From Trema orientale (Eukaryota; Streptophyta; Magnoliopsida; Rosales; Cannabaceae): 64,000 nt of DNA. Below the pieces are notes generated by a model. It worked only from the letters and a program-made list of their open reading frames with translations, did no database searches and was not told the origin of the DNA. A program made the position numbers and the translations under genes. Where the stretch lies: positions 1,238,232 to 1,302,231 of the forward strand of contig JXTC01000021.1 of assembly GCA_002914845.1 (NCBI GenBank). The letters run 5' to 3'. This document shows positions 11,701 to 23,390 of the stretch, in pieces. The first letter of the stretch is position 1; every line of letters begins with the position of its first letter.

Positions 11701-14700
11701 AAGATTTTCTTCAAATAATTTTTTTGAGAAAGCCAAATCTTCTTATTACTTCTATCTCGTTAAATTTGTATCCCTAGAATCTTGTTTACTAGTCCCAAGT
11801 CCTTTATATCAAATTCCCTAGCCGATTGTACCTTTAATTCTTACACTTGATCTTTGTTAGGGCCCGCTACTAATATGTCGTCCAATACAACAATAAGATA
11901 TTGAAATTACTATCTTCATCAAACTTTCTGAAGTATGTGCAGTAGTCTGAACTGAGTCTGTTGTACTCAAGGCTTATGATGAAGGAATCAAATCTTTTAT
12001 ACTAATATCTCGACACCTGTTTGAGACCGTATAGAGATTTGTTCAACCTGCAAACCAAGTTCTCATTGCCTGTTTCAGCAAAAACTTCTGGTTGGAGCAT
12101 ATAAATTTCTTCTTCAAGTTCTCTGCGAAGAAAAGCATTTTTTACATCTAGCTGCTCTAGATGTAGGTCAAACGTAGCACATATTGCAGAACCACTCTGA
12201 CTTTTGTTATTCGAACTATAGGTGAAAAAGTAAATACCTTTTTTCTGAGTATATCCCTTTACCACTAATCTTGCATGATACCGCTCCACTTGATCATTAT
12301 TATCTCGCTTGATCTTATAGACATATTTGTTGCCAAAGTCCTTCTTTCCTTGTGGTAGTAAAACAAGATCTGATGTCTTATTTTTATGAAGCACTTCAAT
12401 CTCTTCTAGCATTGTTGTCATCCACAGGGATACATCTGGGCTTTTGGTAGCCTCATAGAAAGTTGTTGGCTCTCCATCTCTGTTAGAAGGTAGTATGCAA
12501 TGTTGCTCTCATGACATAATTTGAGTGCCACGCCAGTGGCCTTCTCTCACGAGTTGACCAACGGATTTCAGAAGTCTCTTCCTCGACTAGTTCCTCTACT
12601 TCGTGCTCTGGTGCAACTTTAGAAGAATCTAAATCTTCAGCATTCTTTTCTATCTGAACTGTAGTAATTTCTGAATTGCTATCGTTTCCCTTCTCTTGCA
12701 ATTTATTTTCTGCAAATATTACATCTCTGCTGATGACAACCTTATGGCAGTGGGATCTCATAAGCGATTTCCCTTGACTCTATGAGCATATCTCAGGAAT
12801 ATATACTTTCTAGAATTTGAATCCAGTTTTATGATTTATTGAGTATTATACATCACGTACACAGGACTTCTAAATGTGTGTAAGCGAGAATAATCAGCTG
12901 ATTTATCATTCCATATCTCCATTGGTGTCTTCAGATCAATTGCAGTTAATAGAGACCGATTGATCATATAACATGCGGTTTTGACTGCTTCTTCCCAGAA
13001 TATCTTGGGTAGACCTGAGGCTCTTAATATTGCTCTTGTCCTTTCCAACAAGGTTCTATTATTCTGCCCTATCACTCCATTTTGTTGAGGAGTATATGCC
13101 ACTGTGAATTGCCTCTTAATACCTTCTTGTTAACAGAAGTTATTAAATTTATCGCTTGTATATTCTATTTCGTAAATTACCTTTTTTTTTTTAAAAAAAG
13201 GGGCTCCTTTTAGGAATATCATTATTGAAAGTAAGAAGTTTCAATAATAGTACATACTACCGTACAAAAGGATTACAATTTCAAACTCCTTAAAAAGAGA
13301 AGACGAAAAGTGGATCACAAACACACCAGAAATAAGATTTGTGGGTTACTATCAAAGATAATAAGGGCCACCAGTATCAATTTCCTTCACCTGCTCCTAG
13401 ACTACGTTCTGAGTGGAGGAGACTAAGGTCTTTATGATACCCACACTTTCTGAGATTTACACCCGTAAATGAAAAAAAAATACAACCATTTAACCAGATA
13501 TAAATCAAAAAATAAATCTCAGATTCAAAATCTGATAAACGGACTGAAAATTATTGTATATGCATAGTTAAATAATGTGGCTTGAACCACATTTAATGCA
13601 GCAGCTATTGTTGAAGGTGTGGTACCAACCAAGGTGCCACCATTATTGACTAAAAGGAAAAATGGGATATATAAGGGAGAGGGGTTCAACTATAATACCC
13701 CTCTCCACATCTTCATTTACATCTCATTCTCAACATCTTATCTTTTTTCTAAGAGAGAATTCAAACATAGGAATTCCTCTTAGTGTTCTATTTATTTTCT
13801 CCTAAATTATTTAGAGAGTGTTTTCTTCTATTTCAAGAAAGAGATGTTCTTTTGTTCTCTCCTTGTATTTAGAGAGAAGTGAGTTGTAATATCCTTTTCA
13901 TAGTGAAATTCTTCACAGCCTTGTCCGTGGACGTAACCTAAATTGGGTGGACCGTGTTAAATCTTTTGTGTGCCTTATCTTTTTAATTTTACCCAAATTT
14001 TCTCAACTCGTATTTTAGCTACGTGTTGTTGCTTCCGCAAAGCCAATCTCTTAACAGTGATACCAGAGCTATTGGTTAGAATACGATTCACGCATATGTA
14101 CTATTCTTTTGTATAGTACTATTCACATATACGGTATTGTTCACATATGGTAAAACTGTGGTAATTGAATAAATCGTGATGAATAAAAACAGGGGCAAAA
14201 TTCGATATCAAGAATTTTAATGGGAGTAATTTCTCTCTGTGGAAAATAAAGATAAAAAAAATTTTGAAAAAAGATAATTACCTAGTAGCAATTGAGGAAA
14301 GGCCTACTGAGATTACTGATGATAAAATGTGGGACGAGATGGATGGTAATGCTATTACTAACTTAAATTTGGCGATAGCAGATAGAGTTTTGTCAAAGAT
14401 TGAAGAGAAAAAGTCAGCCAAAGAGATATGGGATACGCTACAAAGTTGTATCAAGTAAAGTTACTTTGCACAAAATCTTCCTAAAGAGAAGGCTTTATTC
14501 CCTTCGGAAGGTGGAATCAACTACGGTGACTGACCACATCAACACCCTCAATACTCAACACTCTATTTTCATAGCTCACAATAATGGAGTATAAAATAGA
14601 GGATAATGAACGTGCAGAAATCTTACTTCAGAGTCTACTTAATTTGTATGATCAACTCATCATAAATGTGACCAACAATGCCATGACTCTAGTTTTCAAC

Positions 14701-17700
14701 GATCTTATAGCTGTTGTTCTTGAAGAAGAAAATTGGCATAAGAACAAGGAAGAAAGATTGGCAAGTTCACAATAAGCAGATGCTTTGACAATGAGAAGAA
14801 GATCAATGGACCATGGCCCCATTGGGAGTAGAGTCATGGTAGATTAAAGTCAAGAAATAAGAAGAATGTCAAGTGCTATCACTGCGGCAAAAAAGGACAC
14901 ATCAAAAGAGAGTGTTGGCAACTCAAAAAGAATAGAGATTCTAGATAGAAGGACCTTGAGTCATCAAATACTCAGGAGAACGTGGCAAGTACTTCAGATG
15001 ATGGAGAAATAATAATGTATAGCAAAGCAGCAACAGTTTCTAAGGACAGACGACAACTCATTATTGTTTAGTTAGTGGATGCAGGAGCAACATGGCATAT
15101 AACTTCTTACAAAGAGTGGTTTCACACATATGAACCTGTCTCTAGAAGATCTGTGTTCATGTGTAATGATCATGTCTTAGAGATCATTGGGATTGGTACT
15201 ATCAAGATGAAAATATATGATGGCACTATTCGTACAATTCAAAAGGTACGACATGTAAAGGCTTGAAGAAAAATCTATTGTTTTTGGGATAATTAGATAA
15301 TCTTAGTTGAAAAACTCGTGTTGAGAATGGGATCATGAAGATCATAAAGGGCGCCCTTGTAGTAATGAAAGCGAAGAAGATCGTAGTAAACCTGTACATG
15401 CTTAAAGGAGATACACTGATGGAAGCAGAGGTATCAGTTGCTTTAACAAATTCTGGAGAAGAATTAATGATGATATAGCATCATAAGCTCGGCCATATGT
15501 TAGAACGAGGCTTGAAGATTTTCTCTGAATGGAGGTTATTTTTTCGTCTCACAAAGATATCTTTACCTTTTTGTGAGTATTGTATCACAAGCAAACAACA
15601 TAGATTAAAGTTTAGCACATCTAGTTTTAGAAGTAAAAAAAGTTCTAGACTTGGTTCACTCTGATGTTTGGCAAGCACCGGTGATGTCCCTAGGAGGAGC
15701 TAGATACTTTGTATTTTTTATTAATGATTACTCTAGGAGATGATGGGTGTATAATATCAAGAGGAAGGCAAAATGTATTTTCAGTCTTCAAAATATTCAA
15801 GGCGCGAGTAGAGCTTGAATCTGGAAAGATGATCAAGTGTTTGAGGATAGATAATGGTACGTGATTCTAACTTCCAGAAAAGAATTCGTTAAACTCAACC
15901 TAATAAACTAGAGAAATGGAAATTTATTCATACATTAATAGAAGTACACCCCAAACACGCATCTTATTGATCTCTTTATAAAGTTTTTCATAAATATTAT
16001 TAACCAAAATTATAAGTCTATCAATACTTTATGTTATATATATTTTTATTATTGAGGCAGCTTGGAAGTGTGGTACTTTATGGCGCTCATTCTCTTTGCT
16101 GGATATCTGAAGAATGCACAAGTTTCAGTGGATGCCCTGTCTATATGGTAAGCAAATTATTTGTCTCAACAGTTACATTAAACATGCAAACACATAATTA
16201 GTGTAATTTATTCCTTTATTTTTTTGGGTTTCTTTTCTGGAACTGCAACATTATTGGTCAAAAGTAAACTAGGAACCAATTTACTAACCACCAACCACAA
16301 ATCATCACGTAGGGCCATCCCCTGCAAATGACCACGTGCGTTCCTTTTTTTTTATAGCCACAGAATGTATATGTACTTGGAGAATTTGATCTTTGAGTAT
16401 GTTTGCTGTGATTGTATTCAACTTCACTCTTAGTTAAGTCAACTGGGGTTAGCTCAGTTAGTCCAAGATTTGAGAGTTGTGTGTGTGTATTTAGGGGGTC
16501 AGGGGTTCAAACCTTGGTAGTGTGTGTGTGTGCCATTTTCCTTTAATTTGTAGTAAGTGGTGGTTATTAGTTAAGTCCCACTTTTTTTTAAAAAAAAAAA
16601 AAAAAACTTGACTCTTAGTTAATATGGTAAGTTTTAGAAAAATTATTGATTTAAATATCATGAGCATGCATATATCTCAAGTACTTAGGAAATTGGCACT
16701 AGTTGCTTATAAATTAAGATCGGAGAAAAATAAATATATATATATATATGGAGGCGGCTATAGTAGGAGCGCCCCTACGTAAGGTTCTTATTTATACACC
16801 GTTTGATGGGAATCTGTGAGAATCTGTTTATACACAGATTCCCATCAAACGGTGTATAAACAGGGCCTTACGTAAGGACGCCCTGTTGTAGACGCACCCT
16901 ATATATATATATTAAAAAAAACCAAAATAAACAGAGAAACCCACTCTTGGACCTATACGGTCGCGCAACCGGCCCCCATAATACGAAATCTCGAAGTTTT
17001 TGGGCTGTTTGGGTTTCCCATTTCTAAACTGCCTGAAAAAAATAACCATCAAATCTGCCCAAAAATATCGCTCAAATTTTTATACTTTTTTTTTTGAAAA
17101 AAAATCAATCATTACATTCGAATAAATCTAACCAATGCATCAAAAAGATTCGACTGAAATGTTTTCATTATATATAAGTTTATTCTCAAAAAGATTCGAG
17201 TGGAATGTTTTCATTTTATATATATAAGTTTATTGCCCGAGTTTTTTTTCTAATTTTTATTATAAAAATTATATATATACTGACCAAATTAGGATTTAAA
17301 CTACTCTCTTCCCACACGTAATACTTTCAAAGAATTCTAATCCAATTGCTATATGAAGAGTTTTCTATTAAGTACAAATATACTATAATTCTAGAGTTTA
17401 CATAGCTTAACATTTAAATTTTTAAATGGAAAACAATTTAGATAATTTTCTTTTTTTACATTTGTAGCTTTTTTTGTCGATCCGCCCAAAATAAGTGACG
17501 AAAAAAAAAAGAAAGAGTTGCTCAAATTCCCATAAACTGATGCACAACGCGCCCGCCCGTACAGTAAAGTAACCCACGTACCAAAAAATATCATCGTATA
17601 TCCATTGTCTCGTTTAGTTTACTAATTTGAATTGGTATTGGTATATTTAAATGAAAATTGTGAAATAGGTTATCATTGGAATGGGAGATATTTGAAATAA

Positions 17701-19959
17701 AATAAAATGAAATGAGTTGTAATTAAAATGCGAGACATTAGAATGGATTATTCAAAATACCTCATAAACTTTATTTTTATTCTAAGACACAAAAAACTCA
17801 TTCCAATAATTAATGTGACTGATGGACCATTTAAATGGAAAAACTGAATTGCTGAAACAAACACTCATTCCAAAAGACTATTTGAATGGAAAAACTGGAA
17901 TTGTTGAAACAAATACTCATTCCAATAGGTTTTCTATTTGAATGGAATGGAATAAATGAAACAAAGGAGGACTATATTTCTTCGTCATTCGGTAGGAAAC
18001 TTTTGATTGAATAACGAATCTCATGCCCCGTATCAAGTTGCACAAGCTGAAAAAAACTAAAAGACAACGGTCGACTCAGAATTAGAAAAATTACTTACAT
18101 TAATGTCGACATTGATTCTAATAATTTAATTTTATGCCTCTAATAAATACATACGACAAAACAATATGAGATCTTATTCTAGACATAGATAATGTTAAGA
18201 GGAGGCACATGATGAAATAGGTTGGCTCAAGTGGTAAGAGCACCTACTACTTAGGATCTCGGCCCTAGGTTCGAGTCATACCGAAGGTAAGCGTGAAAAT
18301 TTATTATCCTTAATAGGGTGGGGTGGAGATTGGGTAGTAGTAGGTATTTTCCTTTAATTTGTAATAAGTGGAGGTCATTAGTTAAAGAGGAGATACTTAA
18401 ATAAAATAGTAGTACTATACTCATAAGTATATATATGTAATTCTTAATTAACCATCTCTCTATTATAAACTGATTATTTTGTGATACGTACATGGAATAA
18501 TGATGTTTTTCACAAGGGCGCGTCTACAGTAGAGGCGCTCCTACGTAGGGCCCTGTCTATTCACCGTTGGATAGGAATCTGTATATAAATAGATTCTCCA
18601 CAGATTCCCGTCATTCCCCACAGATTCCTATCCAACGATAATTAAGGCATGACCCTACGTAAGGACGCCCCTACCGTAGCCATCCTCTTTTCACAATTGC
18701 AGCATGAATATATTAGGATGGACCATTATGGTAGCGTTTGGCTTTAACGCGGCAGTAAGGTCAGTTTTCATCGAATTTGTCAGTCAAACAATTGATATAT
18801 CAACTATATTATGGGAACAAATAATTACTTCATTTAATTAATACAGCGTGAGAGTATCAAATGAGTTAGGAGCAGCTCACCCAAGAACAGCAAAATTCTC
18901 GTTGGTGGTGGCAGTAATAACTTCATTTTTAATTGGAGTGCTCCTATCACTTATCCTGATTATCACACGCAACGAGTATCCATCTTTATTTTCAACCGAC
19001 TCACACGTTGAAGCTCTTGTTAAGCAACTCACTCCAGTGCTAGCAACTTGCATTGTCATTAACAACATTCAACCTGTTTTATCTGGTAATATATAGTTAC
19101 ACTCTTTACTAGACTCAAATATTTTAATGTTTAATACGTGAATTCTGCTAAAATTTCTCACATTATAAAGTTGGATGCAGTCCACATGTCAAGCAGTAAG
19201 ACATGATTAGAGTAGATAAGAGAGTGTTGTTGGCACTCTTCAAAATATTAACACTATTTTTAACCTTTTTGTAATGGGAAATTCAGGGGTTGCCGTTGGA
19301 GCTGGATGGCAAGCGATTATAGCTTATGTGAACGTTGCAAGCTACTATCTATTTGGGATCCCTTTGGGCCTTATACTGGGCTACAAGCTCAACATGGGTG
19401 TTAGGGTAATTATAATATATGCACGAAGAAAACGTTTTTCAATTAAGAAATGTATTGGGCATTTTCTACAATTGAGAGAGAATATGTAATTTCTCCACAA
19501 TTGGACAATAGGAAAATGCTGCTCTGTTAAGTCTGTGTACCAACTTTTTTGATCCTATCTTATTTCTTTTTGTTTTTGTCTTATTTTTCAGGGGATTTGG
19601 TATGGGATGCTGTCTGGGACAGTACTCCAAACTTGTATTCTCTTTTGGATGGTTTACAAGACCAATTGGAACAAAGAGGTAATCTATATTTCAAATACGT
19701 AATAATTAGATTTTCCCTTAATTCCTATATAAATGCATATATTATTGAAGCATTTATTTTTGACCTAGATCGTCTATATTCGACTAACTAACGAAAGCAA
19801 AAATGGTAAACTATTTGGCTTAATTAAATTGTCCACTACACATGACTGAACAGTAATCAGCAGACAAAAATGTGATACATAATGCAGGCTTCGAAGGCTG
19901 AGAGCAGGATAAGGAAATGGGGAGGGCATACAGATTCAGAGAACGATGTTGAAAAATGA
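8745..19959 (+). CDS. DTX29: MATE efflux transporter, DETOXIFICATION 29-like, copy B (8 exons, 505 aa)
   Basis: Proton-coupled multidrug and toxin extrusion carrier of plant vacuolar or plasma membranes; the substrate cannot be read from the sequence. Exons are 8745-9059, 9140-9681, 16061-16147, 18703-18759, 18847-19085, 19287-19405, 19592-19678 and 19888-19959. All have GT-AG borders, the lengths sum to 1518 nt, and the frame closes on TGA. The ATG follows an A-rich leader and starts an acidic, Ser/His-rich cytosolic tail of about 45 residues. Then come LWYLAGPAVF (helix 1), LGMGSALETLCGQAFGAGQL, NFPIAKFLQAQSK, SVRVSNELGAAHPRTAKFS and GAGWQAI, the usual twelve-helix MATE order. Length is normal for the family. 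Intron 2 is 6.4 kb because of a rearranged copia element; in copy C the same intron is 89 nt. Closest remembered relative is Arabidopsis DTX29, but assignment within the DTX27-33 group is uncertain. The neighbours are its paralogues A and C. The structure looks intact, but splicing across the long intron is unproven. Confidence 0.9.
10313..10840 (-). repeat. 3' LTR (inverted orientation) of the rearranged copia element
   Basis: Read on the - strand it starts TGTTGTATATGC and ends CCTAACA. It aligns along its length with the + strand LTR at 13552-14056, including the block around GGTGCCACCATTATTGAC, a TATA-like region just before the CCCCTCTCC block, and the TTTTGTTCTCTCC block. Length is 528 bp against 505 bp for the partner; the difference comes partly from a longer homopolymer. 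Confidence 0.82.
11211..13172 (-). pseudogene. copia pol 3' half: integrase C-terminus, reverse transcriptase, RNase H (decayed)
   Basis: On the - strand, from high to low coordinates, it reads EYTSDKFNNF, then AYTPQQNGVIGQNNRTLLER (integrase C-terminal part). An acidic linker follows with RWSTRERRPL. The RT entry shows KYVYKIKRDN and RLVVKGYTQKKG, then LDVKNAFLRRELEEEIYMLQP and SLYGLKQ. RNase H blocks AVSRYMTNPGEEYW and GYVDSDFTGDLDKRKST come last. The catalytic pair lies in a segment reading VLDDILVAG near 11875-11900, where Y is usual. Several frameshifts and stops break the frame, so no functional polyprotein remains. Confidence 0.85.
13173..13551. other. Non-element DNA between the two halves of the rearranged copia element
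   Basis: This stretch of about 380 bp has no copia homology that I can see. Under the inversion model it is intron sequence that originally lay outside the 5' LTR and was carried along in the flip. Read on the - strand it ends in a long A run near 13175-13200, so part of it could be the 3' end of a poly(A)-tailed retroelement; that is a weak guess. Confidence 0.4.
13552..14056 (+). repeat. 5' LTR of the rearranged copia element
   Basis: It begins TATTGTATATGC (one change from the TGTTG start of its partner) and ends TTAACA. It is followed within a base or two by TGATACCAGAGC, a slightly degraded version of the initiator-Met tRNA primer site common in plant copia elements (TGGTATCAGAGC). It aligns with the reverse complement of 10313-10840. 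Confidence 0.82.
14160..15858 (+). pseudogene. copia gag, protease and integrase N-terminus (decayed)
   Basis: Gag starts near 14200 with AKFDIKNFNGSNFSLWK and continues through IWDTLQ. A zinc knuckle follows at about 14870-14920, CYHCGKKGHIKREC (CX2CX4HX4C). The protease region has LVDAGATWHIT at about 15070, where DSGAT is usual. The GAG-pre-integrase His block HHKLGHMLERGLK lies near 15480, and integrase sequence DLVHSDVWQAPV near 15650. The reading ends near 15858 in LRIDNG. Frameshifts and stops occur in every domain, so it is non-functional. Confidence 0.82.
16438..16605 (+). mobile_element. tRNA-derived SINE, copy 1 (intron 3 of MATE copy B)
   Basis: The head contains a polymerase III A box (GGTTAGCTCAGTTAGTCC) and a B box (GGTTCAAACC). 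The body ends with a TTAATTTGTAGTAAGTGG block shared with the copies at 18219 and 21331, then a T/A tail. It is flanked by a 17-bp target duplication with one mismatch (16421-16437 and 16606-16622, core ACTCTTAGTTAA). The GT repeats in the middle are specific to this copy. Confidence 0.8.
16750..16899. mobile_element. MULE-type MITE, copy 1 (150 bp, near-perfect hairpin)
   Basis: The two halves are almost exact inverted copies around 16820, with the outer parts reading GGCTATAGTAGGAGCG and, at the far end, GTTGTAGACGC. Flanks are TATATATAT on both sides (16741-16749 and 16900-16908), compatible with a 9-bp target duplication, though this sequence is low complexity. It belongs to the same family as 18516-18687, 24623-24792 and 24965-25137. 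Confidence 0.75.
18219..18387 (+). mobile_element. tRNA-derived SINE, copy 2 (intron 3 of MATE copy B)
   Basis: A box TGGCTCAAGTGGTAAGAG at 18223 and B box GGTTCGAGTC at 18268, then a GGGTGGGGTGGAGATTGG body and the shared TTAATTTGTAATAAGTGG tail. The target duplication is not clear for this copy. The sequence is much closer to the 21331-21525 copy than to 16438-16605. Confidence 0.75.
18516..18687. mobile_element. MULE-type MITE, copy 2 (172 bp)
   Basis: The ends read GGGCGCGTCTACAGTAG and the inverted CTACCGTAGCCATCC. Interior arms fold around a short centre with CACAGATTCC on both sides. It is flanked by a perfect 9-bp direct duplication TTTTCACAA (18507-18515 and 18688-18696). The right end lies only 15 bp from exon 4 of MATE copy B, so the right-hand duplication lies within its polypyrimidine/acceptor region. 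Confidence 0.88.
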
Positions 19960-21314
19960 AGAAGCCAAGTGAACATCCAAAACACGGCAAAGCTTTTTGT
20001 CCGGGAAAAATCAGGCTCTAGTAGAAAAGAATCATGTATTAAAGTGTTGTCAAATTGAAATGTCATTAATATTAATAATGGCAAAGTGCAGTTGTATAGC
20101 TGCAGACTCGATTTTCTGCAACTTTTTGTTTATTTGGTAAAATAAACATTTTAATTCATAAAACACGTATAAACCAATTGCTTATTTACGCTAGGATAGG
20201 TCATTTATTAACTTTTTAAACGAGTAACATAATATTTTTTTTCAAGTAAACATAATATTAAGGAGGGATAAGCTAAGTATGAAAATTCAACTAAATTCAC
20301 TGCCCAAATTTTGTATTTCGTGTAGTTTTCACGTGCATGTATTTAACTTAAAATATTAGAGTATGTGACGAATTTCCACCCTCTATTAAGGTCGACTTAT
20401 AATGGAACTCTTATCCCAATAAAAAGTGAAAATTTTTTTTAAATAATTTCATATCTACAAGATTTTAAATCTTAGCATCTAAGCAATATTTTTAATTAAC
20501 CACGTTTATTAAAAAGAATAAGTGAAAAAGAAAAGAAAAAACAAATAACAATGAATAAAGAAAGTTAAAATTTTCTTTCGTGTCTAACTAATAATTACTA
20601 ATTACTATGTAATCACATAAAAGAAAAAATATTTCCATTTTTTCTCAATTACAAATCAGTAAACATGTGCACTTGACTCAATGTGTTAGATACTATTGCG
20701 CCAATATTATTCATGGAGCCATAGAAACTTACAAGAACACATTGATAACAGCCCTCAAATGTCAAAACAGAGCACATTAGAACATATTTAGTAACACCCC
20801 TGAGAAGGAAGGGTACAACCATTATGCTAACCCAACTGGAAAATAGAACGAGGGATCCAAATCAATAAGAGGGTAACTCTTACCGAAAGTCAAAACCTTT
20901 GCCTTTAGCATAAACATGGGACAATATCAAATTTTTTTTTACCAAAAAAAAAATAAAAAATAAAAAAAATTGAGAGGAATCGATATCTTGCTAGCTTTTG
21001 ATGTCATGCGAAAGTCTAATCATAATAAGCAGAGTTTTGCCCTGGAAAATCTCTTGTTTGAAGAGTAATAAATGAATGGCGTTACTGTAAATAATTAGAG
21101 ATTAGCTCCGGCCATGTCAATAACTTAACATGTGCGATAGGTGGCTCTGGGAACAGCTGGACTATAACAGGGCTGAATTTGAATGCGTGATCTTTCTAAT
21201 GATCAAAACCAAGTCCAAAATAAATTGAGCCCTCATCCCAATCAAATATCACTTTACAGAAATAACGTCATAAATAAATATTAATACATTGGATACGAGG
21301 GTAAAACCAATGGC
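19960..21314. other. 3' flank of MATE copy B
   Basis: AT-rich spacer with no coding exon that I can support. It presumably holds the 3' UTR of copy B in its first few hundred bases. No TE ends were recognised in this part. Confidence 0.55.
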
Positions 21315-21330
21315 GCACCTAGAATTATTT

Positions 21331-21525
21331 CTTTTTTTAAAAAAAAAATAAAACTTAATTAATGACCTCCGTTTATTACAAATTAAAGAAAATACCTACT
21401 ATTACTACCTAATCATCACCCCACCCATTAAGGATAATAGGTTTCCACGCTTAGCCCGGTGTGACTCGAACATAGGACCGAGATCTTAGATAGTGAGTGC
21501 TCTTACCACTTGAGCTAACCCACTT
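21331..21525 (-). mobile_element. tRNA-derived SINE, copy 3 (between MATE B and C)
   Basis: On the - strand it starts GTGGGTTAGCTCAAGTGG (A box). Further in it has a degenerate B box (GTTCGAGTC), the shared GGGTGGGGTGATGATTAGG body and TTAATTTGTAATAAACGG tail, and a T/A tract. A perfect 16-bp target duplication, GCACCTAGAATTATTT, flanks it (21315-21330 and 21526-21541). This proves insertion by target-primed reverse transcription. Confidence 0.92.
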
Positions 21526-22215
21526 GCACCTAGAATTATTTTTAGGTGGGCATAAATAAAAATTAAATTAACCACTTATTACATAATAATTTACACACTA
21601 ACGGAAGATAAGAAATTATTTAAGATTTATAAATATATTACCTACATAATATATATGTGTTTATATATCATAAATTCATAACTAAATATTTATTACAAAA
21701 CTTAAAAAAATACAAATATAAAACATTTAGATAAATCTAGTGATATATGAATATATTTGTAAATACATTCAAAGATCGCATGTATTCAACACAATATTTA
21801 CTTTTTTTTTTCAGTTTCAAACGTAACGTAATATAATACCATGTATTGAGATTGCTAGTTGTTGATAATAAATTCTTAGAAGTAAAGAAGTTTTGATAAA
21901 AATTAAAGAAGAGAAAAATCTAGTGAAGTATAAAAGATAAAGAGAATTAAAAAAAAATGATGTATGGTATATATTAAGGATTAAAGAAATAACAATAATT
22001 TAATTTTGATTGAGATCAAATATAGAAATAAAAAAATTTACAAAAAGTATCATGAATTAATTTATATATTATTTAAAAGAAATTTTTATTCCCAAAATTA
22101 CGTATACATTAGTTATTAAAGGTTACATAAATAACTAAGATTAAATTTTTGAATGAAGTAAAATATGGAAATAAAATAATTTAGAGAAAAAAAGTTTTAT
22201 AAATATATATATATA

Positions 22216-22572
22216 GGGATAATATCACTTTTATATCTTGTATTTTGACACTCTGCTCAATTTATATTTGTATTTTTGTTATTATTAACATTGACCATTA
22301 GATTTAAAATCTATTACAAATTTATACTCTGATACCAATTTAGAGCAATTAATTTACCAAGATGATTTAATAAACTTATTCTAGGATCAATTTTTATATA
22401 TTTTATTTTTAATTTTTTAAACGACATATTGATAAATTAACTGTTCTAAATTGGTATTACAGTATAAATTTGTAACATATTCAAATCTAAAAGTCAATAT
22501 TGATAATAATTAAAATACAAGTATAATTCGAATAAAATATTAAAATACAAAATATAAAAATAATAATATCCC
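22216..22572. mobile_element. MITE-like foldback element (357 bp)
   Basis: The left arm from GGGATAATATCAC (22216) is repeated in reverse complement up to AATAATATCCC (22572). The arms of about 130 bp share TTATTATTAACATTGAC-like and CAAATTTATACT blocks and are separated by a T-rich centre. Related sequence is at 30630-31077 and 51405-51530. No coding capacity. Confidence 0.75.
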
Positions 22573-23390
22573 ATAAATGTTTATAGTATATATAAAAAGA
22601 AATTTCCAAAAATCCGTATGCCCCCTTCCTCGATGTAGGTCCGCCATTGCATAGAATAATGACAAGTGAGAGTGACAACCATGACAAGTGAGAGTGACAA
22701 CTATTTATTCCCTCACGTTCTCCTAGTGACTCAGTCTCAGCCGCCATCAAAATTTAAAAGCTGCAAGCAATGACCTATTTTAATTTATTTCATTTGAATT
22801 TTGGTTAAAAATTTATGGTTCATGAGTTCCCTTCCCTCGCATACATGACAAGAATCATTAAAATCCCATTACTATAAAATGTGGATATAATTAAAAAAAA
22901 CCCTAAGATTTTATTTACTTGATTAGGTATGAATTATGAAATGAAGTTGTCGAAGAAGAAAACAAAAAGAAAAAAAAAAAAGGCCAATTAATGTAAGGGG
23001 TAAGTAGTATTACAATACCAACTCCCGGTCCCATTTATTCTTGAGCCCAAATTCAGTCCTTACAAATCAATACAATGACTGAAATATTTTCTTTAAAAAA
23101 ACAAAAAATCGTTTAAATATTAATTCACGTGAGAATAACATTAAACAGAAATAAATAAAGTATGAACAAAAATAATGTGACTGACATCCAACTTTGTGAT
23201 ATTTGTTCTTTTTTCATTTTTTATTTTTTGGAACGTCTCAGATATTTCAAACCAATTTCATCATTATCATTAATTAATTGCATTTTCTAGAATCACATTA
23301 AAGTTTTGTATTTATGCATATAATGAGAGGCTCTAACAGTAAACCCACATAGCTTGTCCTCACTGTACTGACCTCTCTCTCTGTGTAATA
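22573..23390. other. Upstream region of MATE copy C
   Basis: This should contain the promoter of copy C. A direct repeat of GACAAGTGAGAGTGACAAC occurs at about 22661 and 22682. No coding exon was recognised, and no TATA box can be assigned with confidence. Confidence 0.5.

Larger units (their letters stand above)
10313..15858. mobile_element. copia retrotransposon with its 5' half inverted, inside intron 2 of MATE copy B
   Basis: Two LTRs face opposite ways (10313-10840 on -, 13552-14056 on +). The - strand half carries the integrase C-terminus, RT and RNase H. The + strand half carries LTR, gag, protease and the integrase N-terminus. The halves are complementary: the + half stops in the integrase motif LRIDNG and the - half resumes at EYTSDKFNNF, the next residues of the same domain. 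The flank left of the - LTR is ATTTT (10308-10312), and the flank left of the + LTR is its reverse complement AAAAT (13547-13551). This is what a 5-bp target duplication becomes if the 5' half plus some flank (about 13173-15858) was inverted after insertion. Many stops and frameshifts show it is old. Confidence 0.8.

Noticed and set aside
10313..15858. Two independent, nested copia insertions
   Set aside because: The complementary break inside integrase and the matching reversed flanks fit one inverted element better.
18219..18290. tRNA gene
   Set aside because: It has A and B boxes but no complete cloverleaf, and the same body and tail occur in other copies, one with target duplications. 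It is the head of a SINE.
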